DNA of 64,000 nucleotides, from the NCBI GenBank assembly GCA_011109175.1, contig RDEW01000078.1:102974-166973 (forward strand), in the 5' to 3' direction. The notes beneath the pieces were generated by a model. It had not been told where the DNA came from and ran no database searches. It saw only the letters and a program-made list of their open reading frames with translations. Made by a program: the position numbers and the translations under genes. The DNA comes from Dicyema japonicum (Eukaryota; Dicyemida; Rhombozoa; Dicyemidae). The stretch's first letter is position 1. The number at the start of each line of letters is the position of its first letter. Shown here piece after piece: positions 1 through 13,399 of the stretch.

Positions 1-1424
<1,424 letters not shown>

Positions 1425-2680
1425 ATTATTTAATTTATTTATTCAAATGTTATATTAAATATTTTAATGTTTTTTAATATATACCTTCAAATGTCCAGTT
1501 TCACAGTCTTTTTCCTTTAATGGGTTACGGCTGACTCGTCCTCACCTTTGTCGGTCTGGGATCACTTAGTTAGATGAGAACTTTTATTTCGTTCTCTTTG
1601 ACCCAGTGATCTTGTGGGTAATAATAATAATGGTTCCGGCTGGAATTATTTGGGAGAGATCTCAAATGTTTGGGGTAGAACCCGTCAAGTATCAGTAAAA
1701 TGTATAATACACCTCAGATACGAAGTAGGACGACATCGCACAGATTCCTTCCAGACAGTGTAACTACGCGGCCCTTACTAGTGCAGCCGAAAATTAAAGG
1801 CTTATTATGCCAAACTACAAAGTAATCGGTTAAAACAGAGACTTTCTAATATCAAGGAGATGAAATTTGCAAGTCATACTTAACATTTTTATGATTTATC
1901 GACATTTGTATTCGTTCGTATGTAATCGTGAATTTGTGTTCTGAACGTTTGAAGATCTTTTTTATCTTTTATGTCGAGAATGCATTCCGAGACATCCATT
2001 ATCGGTGGAGGGCTATCTATCATCTCGCTTCAATTCAGCCTTCGGATTGTTTTTGTTGATATGTGGTCATCATTTTTATTTTTGATTTTCCGTGAGGAGG
2101 CTGGGGATATCCACTAAAACCCGATGCAAGGCCGTTGTAGTAGGAACGATTTTTCTGATATTTTTTGGATGAATAAAAGAGTAGCAAGGGTGGCCTGGAT
2201 CTGTGATTTCATTTAAACATTGTAGGTTCCTCATGCATAGATGGTCCTCAATTTGGGAGACGATGGATTCGCAACGGAGATGGTCAGACGGGGTGTACAT
2301 GTTGAATCCGATATTTGTTTGCGTAACTCCATTTTGAACCGAAGTTTTTGGAGGTTGCTAGATGCAATGGAGGTTATCCAGGAGGGGATTTAAGGTCAAG
2401 GTTGTCATGATCAATTATTTATGGAATTTTCCTTATCTTAGTCCAAGCTAGCTTTAGCCACTGCACGGAAAGCGTTTGATTAACTTTTTTTGCATTGCGA
2501 CCACGTGGTCCACATAGGAGGAAATGTCAGGAATTGGTCGTAAATGACCCCGAGTCACATGGGGTCTTTGTTGGGCTTTAAGACAGGATTATTATCAGTT
2601 GCTTCCAAAGTATAAGTACAAATCCCAATTGTAAGGACTCCCAGAAGATTCCCTAAGATCTATTTTCGGTCTGCGGTAAT
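1425..2680. other. Intergenic, no gene recognised; SINE-like tail at about 1500-1640
   Basis: No convincing gene. About 1500-1640 holds a short repeat-like unit ending in an AAT microsatellite (1620-1632), similar in layout to the 3' tails of the short interspersed family found at 3970-4323 and 34473-34800. The region 2610-2830 reads, on the minus strand, as an open stretch of about 70 codons rich in charged residues (includes FWTLVKDSEVNDF) that I cannot assign. It lies just past the 3' end of the neighbouring retrotransposon. Confidence 0.4.
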
Positions 2681-3806
2681 CATGCATTTGATGGAATGCT
2701 TCAATCGATCTGAAATCATTCACCTCGGAATCTTTCACGAGTGTCCAAAAGGCAGAAGGTTTGGTTTTAAAATTACGAGCAAACTCCTGGTAGACCAGAA
2801 TCTCCTCTTCAAGGGTCTTCCAAAAGACCTCGCCATTTTTAACAAGTTGTGCTGTCTGTCGGCGAGATGTTCCATCTCTTTTGTGACATAGCTTCTTTAG
2901 AAATGAAGCGATTTCCGCTAATCACTCCAGTTGTCTCAATTACTATGGGGCGGAACGTGAACTGATCGTGCAGCACTTCATATTTTTTCTCCTTTGCTTT
3001 CATTGCTTTTTCCGGAGCATACAATTTGTCTGTTGCGCTCCCGACAATATTGGATAGGCAAAGGAGGTCGATGCATGTGGCATCCCACAATAATGGTTTC
3101 CTATTCTATTCGGCCGTTTTCCGACTTCTATGTCCAGGCAAACCGGTTCTAGCATGGAGACTCCAGGGCTCGCTTGACAATTACATTGATCGCCTTATTT
3201 TTTGGGACTCGCCCTGTCGTTCTTTGGCAAAAAAAGGCATGATGTCCATAACAGTCGACGGCACCACCTCACAGTCACTTGTATGTCTGGCAAATTTTTA
3301 GTCCAAGTCTGATGGAGATACATGTATGGATTGTAACGTCGTCAAGTTCGGCCCAGACGCTTCCGATCGAGAAAGCATTGGTCCAAGCTCCACTCCATTC
3401 GCATCTTCCAGTGACTAGACAGGTGTGTCGGTTTGGTTTGATTGGTTCAGAAGCCTCTCATATTTAGGTCTCTGCTCAAGCATCTTGGCTTTCAGTTGCT
3501 CCATATCTCTAATCTATGAAGATTCTGTTGAGAGTTGAATAATAATCTTCATCAAAAACTGACTGGAGCACAAGGAGGATGGATATACAGGGCGTACTAG
3601 ATCCGTTGGTAGGGGATTCCCGGTCTACCAAAGTAAAAGGGTAAGGTTGCTTAGTCCCACCCTTGGTCGTCAAATTTAACATTCATAAAACGTTCGATAG
3701 TGGTTCGGAAGAGGGAGTCGATCGTATTGAGTTAATGCATTTTCAGGTAATAAGGTTCCCCCAGAAAAACGTAGCTTAATTTTTGTGCTGACAAGATGTT
3801 TTTCAG

Positions 3807-3833
3807 CAGTGCTTAGCATAGAAAATTGTACAC
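3807..3833 (+). repeat. Tc1 left terminal inverted repeat
   Basis: This is the reverse complement of 5568-5594 with no mismatch over 27 bases. Tc1-family ends typically begin CAGTG after a TA target. Confidence 0.95.
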
Positions 3834-3969
3834 CCCATTTTTAGACATTTCGATGGTTTTTGAAAGAAAATATCATTTTTGGAAATTAAGATGGTAATAG
3901 TTAGACATTAATTTAATTTGTAATATTTTTATACGTCGATTTATTTGAATATAATTTTTGAATCCTGTT

Positions 3970-4323
3970 AGAATATTCGCGTGGCGCCATGTGGTGCTGC
4001 ATGGCTATTTGATTGAAGTTTTCTGCTCTTGTCTGTTCCTCCTCTCTCTTTTTATTAGATTGGCGTCATGTGATCCACCTGTCTAGGTGACGCCCAGTGC
4101 CAGGCCGGCACGAAAAAGGATCATTTGCTCTTCCCCACTCCACTGGAGGGGTTTCCACAACTGCATGTAATGGACGTCTTACCCTTTATGTGATTCCGGA
4201 TGGACTCTGTTTCTGTAGAAGTGGAAACTGGATACACTTAATTAGTTGTTTACTTTAACTTCTTTCTCGGTGTATCCAGGGTTAATAAATTAAATCGTGA
4301 TGAATCTTGTTAATAATAATAAT
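3970..4323 (+). mobile_element. SINE-like repeat, family A, inserted in Tc1
   Basis: A unit of about 354 bp flanked by a 10-bp direct repeat GAATCCTGTT (3960-3969 and 4324-4333). The body matches 34473-34800 (reverse orientation) almost along its length: start GCGTGGCGCCATGTGGTGC, middle GGTGACGCCCAGTGCCAGG, tail CTTTCTCGGTGTATCCAGGG followed by TTAATAAAT and an AAT microsatellite. I find no tRNA A and B box pair, so it may be a LINE-derived or novel-head SINE. It does not encode a protein. Confidence 0.85.
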
Positions 4324-5567
4324 GAATCCTGTTGCTTATAGAAAATTGTACACCACTTAAATTTCTTAATTTACCTATAATTTTCGATAGTTTTTAGAAA
4401 AAATCACTTATCGGAAGTCTTAAAAGGTCAAATAATTGCACTGAACAACCAGAAAATGTCTCAGACAAATTTCCAGAGACTGATGTTCTTTCTTCTACTG
4501 TCGGAAGTTTCATCAGTAGATAAAAAAAGACCGGAAGGATTTCTCGTAAACCGGGTACAGGGCGTCTACCAAAGTTGAATGAATCGAAGATAAATGCAAT
4601 ATTTCCCGTGAAAATCCTTCGTTTTTGTCGCTAAAGTTATCTACGGTACTCAAGAATTCCACTGGAACACAAGTTTCCAGGCATACAGTAATCCCAACTC
4701 TAAATAAAATATTCTGTCGAAAAACAATCAAAAAACCTTGTTAGTCTAAAAAAATACTGGAAAGACGAAAATCGTTACACTTTTTTACAAGTTTATGATG
4801 ATGAATGGAAAACTTACATCTTTTCTGACGAATGTTCATTTGAACTGAGACCGACAAAAAAGAACGCAATAGTTCATAAAAATGCGAAAGACTCTTTGAA
4901 GCCGGAATTCATCAAGCAAACTCATAAGTTTGGAAAAGGTTAGCTACTGAAATTTTAATTTTAGGTTCTGGGGGTGTTTCTCATATTACGGTGTAGGCCA
5001 TTTGGTAGCCATTGAGGGTAATATGAATGCTGCAAGATACATAAGCATTCTTACAAATCATCTTCCTTCAGTCTGCTGAAAAAATGGGTCTAGGAGACTA
5101 CGTTTTTCAGCAGGATAACCCACCAAGCCACACAGCGTGGGTCGTAAAAAAGTTTTTTAATGAAAATCAAATTAAACAAATCATGTGGTCCGCTTAGTCC
5201 CGTATTTAAACCCCATCGAGAATTGTGGACTCACGTAAAACGAGAAACGTACAAAAGCAATGACGGGACCATAAATGACTTGAAGATGGAGGTTTTAAGA
5301 GTTTGGGAGGAAATTCCACGAAGTTTAACAGAGAAACTCATTATTTCAATGAAAAAACGCTTTTGGCACGTATATTCGGCACATGGTGGACACACAAATA
5401 TTGAAAATTCAAATGTACGATTTTCATTGATCAGTAAAAATAAAAAATTTCTGATTGTTCCGTAATTAGGAATTTAATGATGATAAAAAAATTTTTGAAG
5501 CTATATAAGATAAAAGTCGAATTAATAAACAAATGAAACTATTTCCTTTAAAAAATTGAGAACTTAA

Positions 5568-5594
5568 GTGTACAATTTTCTATGCTAAGCACTG
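5568..5594 (-). repeat. Tc1 right terminal inverted repeat
   Basis: Perfect partner of 3807-3833. It is followed directly by TA, the expected target duplication. Confidence 0.95.
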
Positions 5595-6850
5595 TATGTG
5601 CGTCCAGCATCTCCAGACGTGTGAATGTTGTTTTTAGTTGTTCTTTCGTTCTGAGAGTGTTGCTGATTCCAACATCTGAAGGGGATCCAAGTATCTCAAG
5701 TTGGGGTGATTTGGTTTCTGTGGCTTTCGGAATGATCTATCTTAACATCGCAAAGATCAAGTCCCATTCAAACAGCGAAAATCCAAAATTGGTAACTTAA
5801 TATTTGAGGTGTTCAGAGTTAGGCATAGGGATTCCATTTTAACTATCAGAATTTTCAAATAATCCAGCACATTCTTCGGATAACCGCCCATGGTGCAATT
5901 ATCCGAATACAACACTTTCAGATGAGTAGAACAATATCCCGTGATACGGCCAATTCCCAGACTAAATAAGTCCGGGCACAGTGGATTTTCTTGCTGGACT
6001 CCATAGGACGAGAGAATGAAGTATTGGACATGGGCATAATTGTACACTGATGGGTAGAATGTAAAATAATCTTCCAAAATTGCATCACGCCGCATCGTGT
6101 TGAAGGCGTTTTTGATATCAATTTTGACAAATACGTGAGGAATGTTCGGAAAGAATGAACTGCTGCTTCACAACCCCCAAGAGTGCCGACCCCTATTTGG
6201 GGTAGTTGTAGCTGTGTAAAACCACATGAAGAATTGCTATGCATACGAGCTTTGAGGTCAACCGACGGAAAACCAAGCCAATTGCAATAGGGTGTATTCC
6301 TTCTCCCCATTTATCGAATGCAATTAATTTTGCAGACGCCAGAGTTGCCAGTGTAGTGGTCAATGAGGTCTCTGAGGTGCCCCGGACGGAGCCCATCAAG
6401 TCTTCTATACTGCTAGGGATGAAAGAAACAAATAGATAGGTATAGTGTGAATGGAGCGAAGCAAAATAATCGTACCCAATCCTCAGAGTCGTAACATTCA
6501 ATACACTCGCATAGCCAGTCCGCGACAGATACTCGGGCAGGTTTTTGAATCCTGATCAGGAGTCTTCGTGAGTGTCAGTTTTGAAATCAATTCAAGTATT
6601 TCCTGATGATCCAGTGGCGATAGCTAAGAATCGAGGATATCGTATTCTCTGGTAGGAGGTATGACTTGCCAATCGGAAATAACAGCCAGAGCTCTTTTAG
6701 TCAATCCGACACAGGACATGTGGAAACCCCACGAACAAGCCGTGAAATGAATCATCCGTTTTCTTTTGTTTCTTATACTGCATTTTTGCAGATCTCCTCT
6801 TCCTTCGCAGTTTGATGCATCTTTCTGATTTTTTAACACCACAACAAGTC

Positions 6851-8032
6851 TCGTGCAATATTATAGATGCAATTAATAAAAAATTGAACGTTAATACACA
6901 AAACATAATTATACAAGAGATATCACTGTTATCAAAGACAGAATCAGGATATTGGAGAAAAGACTCGCAACTTATGAAACGAGGAAGGCATTCAGGATTC
7001 ATAATTATGCTTTTGAAGTAAATCACCTGAGATTAATCTGAACTTTGCCGATAAGGACCAAGGCACTGTGAGTGGATTTGGGAATAACGAATGCTTATCG
7101 GGAGACAGTATGGGAAAAGAATGAAAGCCTTTTAATTTTTAATTAAAATTTTAGGAATAAGCGTGAATTTAATATTATCGTTTTATGTACGCTCAGGAAT
7201 TTGCCCTAACGGGTAGGAGGTCATGTGTACACACGTTCTGGAATTTGCTTCCATACTCCTCGTATTCCTAAATGAAGTGTGGAAAAATAATATTTATTAC
7301 ATGTATTTTCTAAGCCAGTTGTCTCTGACCGGCCTGTGTGTGAGTCCCAGAAAACGATCAGGTTCCGCAATGCTGAATCACTGATGACGGCGTCTTTCTT
7401 TAACCCAATATATAATAATTTACTATTACAACCACAGACACCCACTTAAGCTAGTGACAGCTTATTTAAATGAGGTAAATCAAGCTCACGCACAATTTCA
7501 GCCTTTGACCAAACACACAGGCAAAGGAAGAAAGACCGATAAGTCAAGAACATTTTCGATTTCTCGGATCAGCATGAATGTTCTATACATTTAAATAAGG
7601 TGGATACTACTTAAGCTGAGGTAATGGAAACATTACTGCGCCACGGCGGAAGGGCTATTGATATATTGCCGTCGGCTATGTTTATGTAAAGGAAGGGGAT
7701 AATAATGTGGTTTTTCAAATAGATTACACTTTTTTTATTCCTGATAGTTATTATTTATTACAATTCTATTGGGTGAGTCATTCTATTACTAATAGTACTG
7801 GGCGGAGTATTAGATTAACATATGTGCTTTATTTTATGCCACAACATGTATTACTGAATTTCAAGAAAGTTTAGTTGTTGTATGAGGTTTCATTATGGTT
7901 ACAGACATTGAACAAGCAATGGGAGTTACCTCTCATAATCGCGAACCTATTTCTAATTATAGACACAGTTTAATTTTACTATATTTTCAGAAAGTAATAT
8001 TTAATTTATTAAGGTAATTAATAAAAATTAAA
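6851..8032. other. Intergenic between two retrotransposon copies; fragment of tRNA-SINE at 7333-7399
   Basis: No gene recognised. 7333-7399 is a minus-strand fragment of the tRNA-derived SINE central region (contains CACTGATGACGGCGTC). 7870-7940 shares a stretch of about 70 bp with 11394-11466 (both contain GACATTGAACA and GCAATGGGAGT), marking an unclassified dispersed repeat. Confidence 0.5.
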
Positions 8033-9127
8033 TTAAGGCATCTGAATGGCCATGCTATTTCCCCTAACAATAGCCAACGAGATACGTTCTCGGAACCAAC
8101 CAGTCTCTCGCGGATCCTTGGTCACAGCTTGAATCATGGAGCCGATCTTACGAACCAACTCATCTGCTTGGGGGCCAAGGATTCCTGACGTTTCCACCGC
8201 GAATGGAACAAAAAGATACTCCTCCGAAATTCTCTGGTACTTCCTCCTCTTTCGTTCCTCGGCCTGCTTTGAAGCATGTCCTGGGTCTGAAGCAGAAGCA
8301 ACCAAATTAGACGGGGAATAAGTATCAACACACGTCGCGTCCCAGATCAGGTTTCGTCCGTTGGCAAATGGAAAAGTCGTCATCCCATCAGGGCGTTTCC
8401 ATCGTTTCGGGAAAGACCAGCAGGTTCTAACAGGCAATGGTGTCCAGCAGAGGCAAGGGAATTCTTTAATGTCATGTTAAGACAGGAGTGCCTGGGGAAA
8501 CGACCCGCACTCATCTTGCATGACAAGGGATGATAACCAAAAGGATCGATCCAACGTCCACAGCGGCATTTTCTTTCGCACACAATTTAAGACCAAGACG
8601 AAGCGAGGTAGCTATTCTCACAGCCTCATCATCCAACAGGTTTCCAATTTCGGCAGATGGAAAAGCGTTCATCCAGGCCCCGTCGAGTGACAACTGGCTG
8701 TTTTGAGGCAGGCAAGCCTTCTTACATCTTCCGTCTTTTCAAGGGACTCTTTCTTCTTTTCGAAGACACAAAACAAATAGGACTTTTGCTTATCACAATT
8801 GACCGGAGCATTTAGGTACAAATTCATCCATTCATACCAGGCTCCCGACGGCGTCAGCGGTACGTTTAGTCCGGAAGTATTTGTCAAATGGTCCCATCAG
8901 ACATAATCGACGCTGCCTCACACGATTGCAATGGGATCAACTGGAAGAAGCCACTGGGTATCGTGTGTTGCTGTTTTTGAGTGTATTTGACCTCTTCATT
9001 ACTTGGGAATCGATTCATATGCTGTACTCTATTTTGGTACATTTTTTTGACTTCTTTTAATTTGGAGACTAATCCATCGGATTTATGCAAAAATGATATT
9101 TTTATCTCATTTAATGAATATGATTGA
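8033..9127 (-). mobile_element. Non-LTR retrotransposon with restriction-like endonuclease, copy C (3' half)
   Basis: Read from 9127 down: a pre-knuckle region (GAWMNAFPSAEIGNLLDDE near 8650), a CCHC-type knuckle (CRCGRWIDPFGYHPLSC near 8560), then the endonuclease ending at 8033. The endonuclease shows RPDG, then WDATCVDT, then KRRKYQ, matching the PD...D...K..Y pattern of restriction-like endonucleases. The last segment is open for 134 residues (8033-8437), better preserved than in copy B, but at least two frame shifts separate the blocks. No RT is attached: the copy is truncated at its 5' side, where a SINE-like unit abuts. Same family as copy B. Confidence 0.75.
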
Positions 9128-9338
9128 AATTCTCCCCTCCTTCTACTAGAGTGGGGTCCATCAGTCATAAGTGACTCCCAGTACCAGAATGCAACGAAAA
9201 AAGATCAATTACTCTCCCCCACCCTATTAGAGAAGTCCCCTCAACTAAAATGACTTTGGTGACATTGGAATTCAGTGACAGTGAGAACTTGAGAGATTCA
9301 ACAATTAACTCTTTCTCGAAGTATATGGGGGCAATAAA
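9128..9338 (+). mobile_element. SINE-like repeat, family A, 5'-truncated
   Basis: A diverged copy of the family seen at 3970-4323. It retains the block beginning CTACTAGAGTGG, the AAAAAAGATCA segment, and a tail CTTTCTCGAAGTATATGGGG ending in AATAAATT. The tail stops at the stop codon of the neighbouring RRP9 gene, which reads the opposite strand, so the copy lies directly in that gene's 3' region. Confidence 0.7.
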
Positions 9339-10791
9339 TTAAACAACATCAATAGTACAAATCATATTGTCAACAGACTCCAACTTCCACCACGAACCAA
9401 GTCTATGTTGACGTGCTACAATAACCACAACACGGTCAAAGAGAGGAGAAAAGACAATTCTGTTAATAAATCCACATCCCTACAATAAAACAACATAACA
9501 ACCACTTCAACGGCAAATAAAGGAGTAAAACATTTAATATCCTCCCCAATCTTCCAAAACCTAACAAATCCATCACTTCCCCCACTTCCAAACAAATCAC
9601 TGTTCCTAACAGCCTCCACAGAGGTAATCCACTCCCCATTGTGAGCATGGTTTAAGTAAAACACAGGTTTGGCTGATGAGGTCACCCACAACTGTAGAGA
9701 ACTCTTAGTCCCCCCAGTAATAAAGTGTTCATCATCCAACACAGCCACACAGTCAATATATTCAGAACTAAATAACACACAAGACTACGCAGAAGTAGAA
9801 AAGACAAGCTGTTTGTCATCCATAATCTTCCACATCCTAACCTGACTCTCCCCACCACCTGCAGTAATGACCTTCTCAGCACTCCCAAACACATCAATAT
9901 CAGTGATTCCCTCCAAATGGCCGTATCTACAATCACTAACACCATTACAATGTGCTAAGATAACAAAGTCCACTAATACTCCAACATTTCACAGTCTTAT
10001 CACCCGAACAGCTGTACAGACTGTCTATGTTACCAAAAGTAACCCCCTTAAATTATAAATAATCAAACCGTCACTGCATCCTTGTGTCTGTGGCGAAATT
10101 GCCCCAATGTGTTAAGTTCCAAGTCCAGCAGAGATACGTCCCGTCCCTACAACCGATTCCCACGTGTGCTCCATGAACTGTCACACACAGAACCTCACTT
10201 CTGAGGAACTGACAATTTTCGTCGTCTGAGGACTCTAATGGATGTATTCGTATCAATATTCCCTTTGATATTACAAACACCAGTACATTTAATCAGACAA
10301 CAACTCCGAGTCCCCATAACAGCAAAGTGACCACAGGGAAACAGGGAGAGGCAGTTTATTGAAAAACAAGAAGGTAGTTTGGAATGGAGTGGTTTGTTTA
10401 GTTTGAAATTGTCAGCCACAAGGCGACGGGACCGTTTTAGTTGACTCATCTAACTGTTATTAGCATGTCAAACCAACTGAGGATAAGAGTTTGTCGTTGA
10501 CCAGGTCTCGTGCGTTACTTTCGGCTGTGCATCCCCCTTCTGCTGTTAGATACTCCGAGAGTTGTTTTCTGGCCTGTATCTTTCGTTTATATTGCTCGGA
10601 TGTGTTGGACTTATCAATTTCTGGAATCTCTGAGATATCCTCATCGGAGGATTTACTATTGTGAGAGATATAACCATACATTTCCTCATTTTCAATTATC
10701 TTGGCTTTTTGAATCTTTTTTGTATAAGGCTTTTATGCGTTAGATATAAGCTTACATTTAACTTTCGTCTTTTTTTGACAAAATGAACCAT
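9339..10791 (-). CDS. Rrp9: U3 snoRNP 55K / RRP9 WD40 protein
   Basis: WD-repeat subunit of the U3 snoRNP, needed for early cleavages of pre-18S rRNA in the nucleolus. I start at the ATG at 10791, which gives a basic N terminus (VKKRRK). About eight introns of 21-28 nt join the blades. Diagnostic stretches: SCSGDKTVKCWS, AGGGESQVRMWKI, YIDCVAVLDDEHFITGG, WITSVEAVRNSDLFGSGGSD, and the family C terminus FINRIVFS followed by RQHRLGSWWKLE. The stop is at 9339-9341. One single-base frame break near 10124-10126, at a CC in an otherwise coding blade, is unexplained by an intron and may be a sequence error. One 25-nt intron (within 10195-10230) is inferred mainly from frame. Confidence 0.85.
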
Positions 10792-13399
10792 AAATACACA
10801 ACAAAACACGTTTAAATAATATTTATTTAAAATATTATTAATTTAAATATTATCATTTATAACAAATAATTATTTTACCTACCTGATCAAATGATTCCTT
10901 TTTGTCTTCTTCAATTCTTAATTTCTGGCTGAGGCGGGGACGTCCCTCAATTGCATATGTCTGAAACACACTTTGAAGAAATCGTACTTGTCAATAACCA
11001 AGACCTATACACAGGTTGTAAATCGACTAACTTGAATACAATTATTACAAAGACCCGATGGGGATTATTATTACGGATAAATCATGCTAACGGTATTATG
11101 GAATCATACTTTTACTCAGGGGCTTTTAGAAGTAAGTCACGAACAACTTTACCACCAATAATAAACATGGATCAAAAACATGTTAAAATGGTATTAGAAG
11201 ACGCAGATGAGACATCCTCCAAAAAATCACAATTTCGAGAAGAGCGTGAAGGACTCTAACAGACCGTATCTTCCGAGGGTTGTCACAAGCGACGAGAAGG
11301 ATATAACTTTCTTATATGCACTAACAATAATTCCTAATACATCTTATAATCCCTTGGTCTTTGGAATTATTTTAATTTATGTAATCAAGTTAGGTAGAGT
11401 TGTTATGACAGGTCTCCATTATGGCATGCAGACATTGAACACGCAATGGGAGTACCTCTCATAATTTCAAATCTTCAGCAGTGCTCAGAACTTGGGAAAA
11501 TTCATATTAAAGAAAGTGTCAGTGCATGTTGAGTCCCTTGGATAAACATTTTTTGATCCCTTCATTAAGCTTAACTTCAGGCCTTATAACATCGACTTTT
11601 ACACAAGACAATAATACTTTCAAGAGTTTTTTTGATTATAAGGATTGAAGTTCTTTCGCTAATGTGACCTTGCATACTCCCAAGAATTTGAAGTTACCAG
11701 ACCATCTCAAGTAATTACTATTGGGACAATTCAGATCATTTAACTTGTCGGAGATTCTTTGAAGATGACACATCTCTTGGCTTCATGGCATGGTCGTTAC
11801 GCCACCCAGCCTCTTGCCATCACTTCTGTCGAGACCGACGGGTTCTAAAAAGAAAATAAACGTGGCGTCTTCGATAGTTTTCATGACTGTCGAGTTTAAT
11901 ATGAGTAACGAGGGATCTGTCAGAGCTCCGTCAGATATAGTCCTTTCCTGTCAACTATCCCACCACATCGCATCGGTGTTCTAAGCAGATGGCGTCCCAT
12001 TCACAAGATCCATTTTTTACCCCAAGATCACCGGATTAGAAAAAGTTAAAAGTTAACTACTAACTAAGTGATTCCGGTTTTCCGGCTTCTGGCTCTCGTT
12101 CGGGATCCTCGAAGATCCAACAGAATTGGTAGAAACGGGGACGGTCTCATTCTCCATAGATTTCCCCCATTTTCTAGATAGTCATAGAGAGTGAAAGCGG
12201 ACAGCCGTTTTTATTGCCAATGTAGAAATGACTTCACTCTCCACCTTAGGTGTTTTAACATTCAATACGTTATCCACAGTTTTCTTATTTATTATTTTCA
12301 AGGCAGCAAGTTTCTAATTTTGAGACGACGATTCAGAAATCATCGAGCTCCAGGAGGGACATGCATATTCGATTACTGGCAGTATTTATTGTCTGTAAAT
12401 TTTCTGTAGTAAGAAGGTGTTGTGCCCGATTGGTGATCGGGACAAAATTTTCAATATGTTGGTCCTCCTCCTGACTTTGGTAATAACGTCATTGACATGT
12501 TCCTTGGAATTCCTAATTGACAAGGGGGACCAATTATTATCAGCAGTAATCTTCAATCAAGTAGCCACATGGCACCACGTGGCTAAATTAGTCATTAATG
12601 TATAATAACTAGGGAAGAAATTGTCCGGACGACATATCCTTATCCCATCTAATCACTTTCATAGGTGTGTCCTCAATATATTTCGGTTATTATAATTTTA
12701 TATTACCTTATTTTGTTACAACTGATAGGATTGGAAATATAATTTTGTAATAATGATTTTTCAAAGATAAATAGGGAACCACAACCTTGTAACTGCATTT
12801 TACTGTGTAAATGGAATAAAAGTCTAAGAAGCAAAGAATATCGTCGAAATGTGAGTTAAAATTTCGTTAACAACTGGTTTCCTTAACTTTAAGCAACTGG
12901 GGGCTAATGAATAGATATAAGTTTATCAATATCAAAAACATCCCACGTGCGTAATTCTTACTGCTCATGTACAACTTGGAATAGCAATAACATCCATAAC
13001 TGAAAATGTAGTAACACCTATAATACGCTCTCTATTCGTAAAAATGACATATTCCTTTCCTTTATTTTGTATTTATATTTTTTATGCTATAATTTGTGTT
13101 GAGCAGTTTATTTTCTTAATCTAAGACCAATTCTACAAAAACCCAGAACTAAGTGATTCCAACAATTATCAACAGTGTCTTTAACTTTGGACGGTGATTC
13201 TAATTTAGTATTGAGAGAACTGTATGATAGAACGGGCATCCCGAACCCTTTATCCACATTAGTTACTTCAGAAACCACTTAGTCACTTTTATACAATCCA
13301 GATTTTTTTCAGTTTTTGCAATGCTCATTTGCAACCATCTTTCTCCTCGCACTGTCTATTCGTCATAAGCCAGATGTCGTTTAGTCCTTGATTACTCTC
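10792..13399. other. No gene recognised; decayed repeats
   Basis: A 102-codon open stretch at 10951-11259 (includes TRWGLLLRINHANGIMESYFYSG) looks like old coding sequence, but I cannot assign it; a transposase fragment is possible. 11394-11466 repeats 7870-7940. Near 12563-12585 a CCACATGGCACCACGTGG motif resembles the head of SINE-like family A. The remaining AT-rich sequence shows nothing I can support. Confidence 0.35.

Larger units (their letters stand above)
3807..5594 (+). mobile_element. Tc1/mariner-type DNA transposon, decayed
   Basis: The ends are perfect 27-bp inverted repeats, 3807-3833 and 5568-5594, starting CAGTGCTTAGCATAG. TA follows on the right (5595-5596), but the left side reads AG. 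The transposase is read on the plus strand from about 4740: FSDECSFEL (first aspartate here), QQDNPPSHTA (second) and NPIEN near 5210 (glutamate). The interval from the second D to the E counts to 34 residues once frame breaks are ignored, as in DD34E Tc1 elements. Stops and frame shifts near 4950, 5195 and 5210 kill it. A SINE-like insertion lies at 3970-4323, and a second partial copy of the left end starts near 4334. The host is a retrotransposon whose coding sequence continues on both sides. Confidence 0.9.
2839..6850 (-). mobile_element. Non-LTR retrotransposon with restriction-like endonuclease, copy B (interrupted by Tc1)
   Basis: Decayed element read right to left. At 6640-6850 is a PHD-like zinc-finger stretch (CSWGFHMSCVGLTKRAL). 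At 5757-6501 is an RT core (HPIAIGLVFRRL, then YGVQQENPLCPDLFSL where functional relatives have GVQQGDPLGPLLF, then VLYSDNCTMGG at the catalytic YxDD position). Coding similarity continues to about 5600 (LEILGSPSDVG), stops at a Tc1 element, and resumes at about 3720 (DSLFRTTIERFMNVKF). A CCHC-type knuckle follows (CGGAVDCYGHHAFFC, about 3200-3250), then the endonuclease (LWDATCID, KEKKYE). The order RT, knuckle, PD-D-K-Y endonuclease is that of site-specific R2/R4-like elements and a related invertebrate family. It carries many stops and frame shifts and is dead. Confidence 0.75.

Noticed and set aside
9867-10058. Plus-strand open stretch
   Set aside because: Antisense to RRP9 blades.
10071-10150. 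A 50-nt intron in RRP9 that would repair the frame
   Set aside because: It would delete residues that fit the WD blade (LELNTLGQF) and would be twice the length of all other introns here; a single missing base is simpler.
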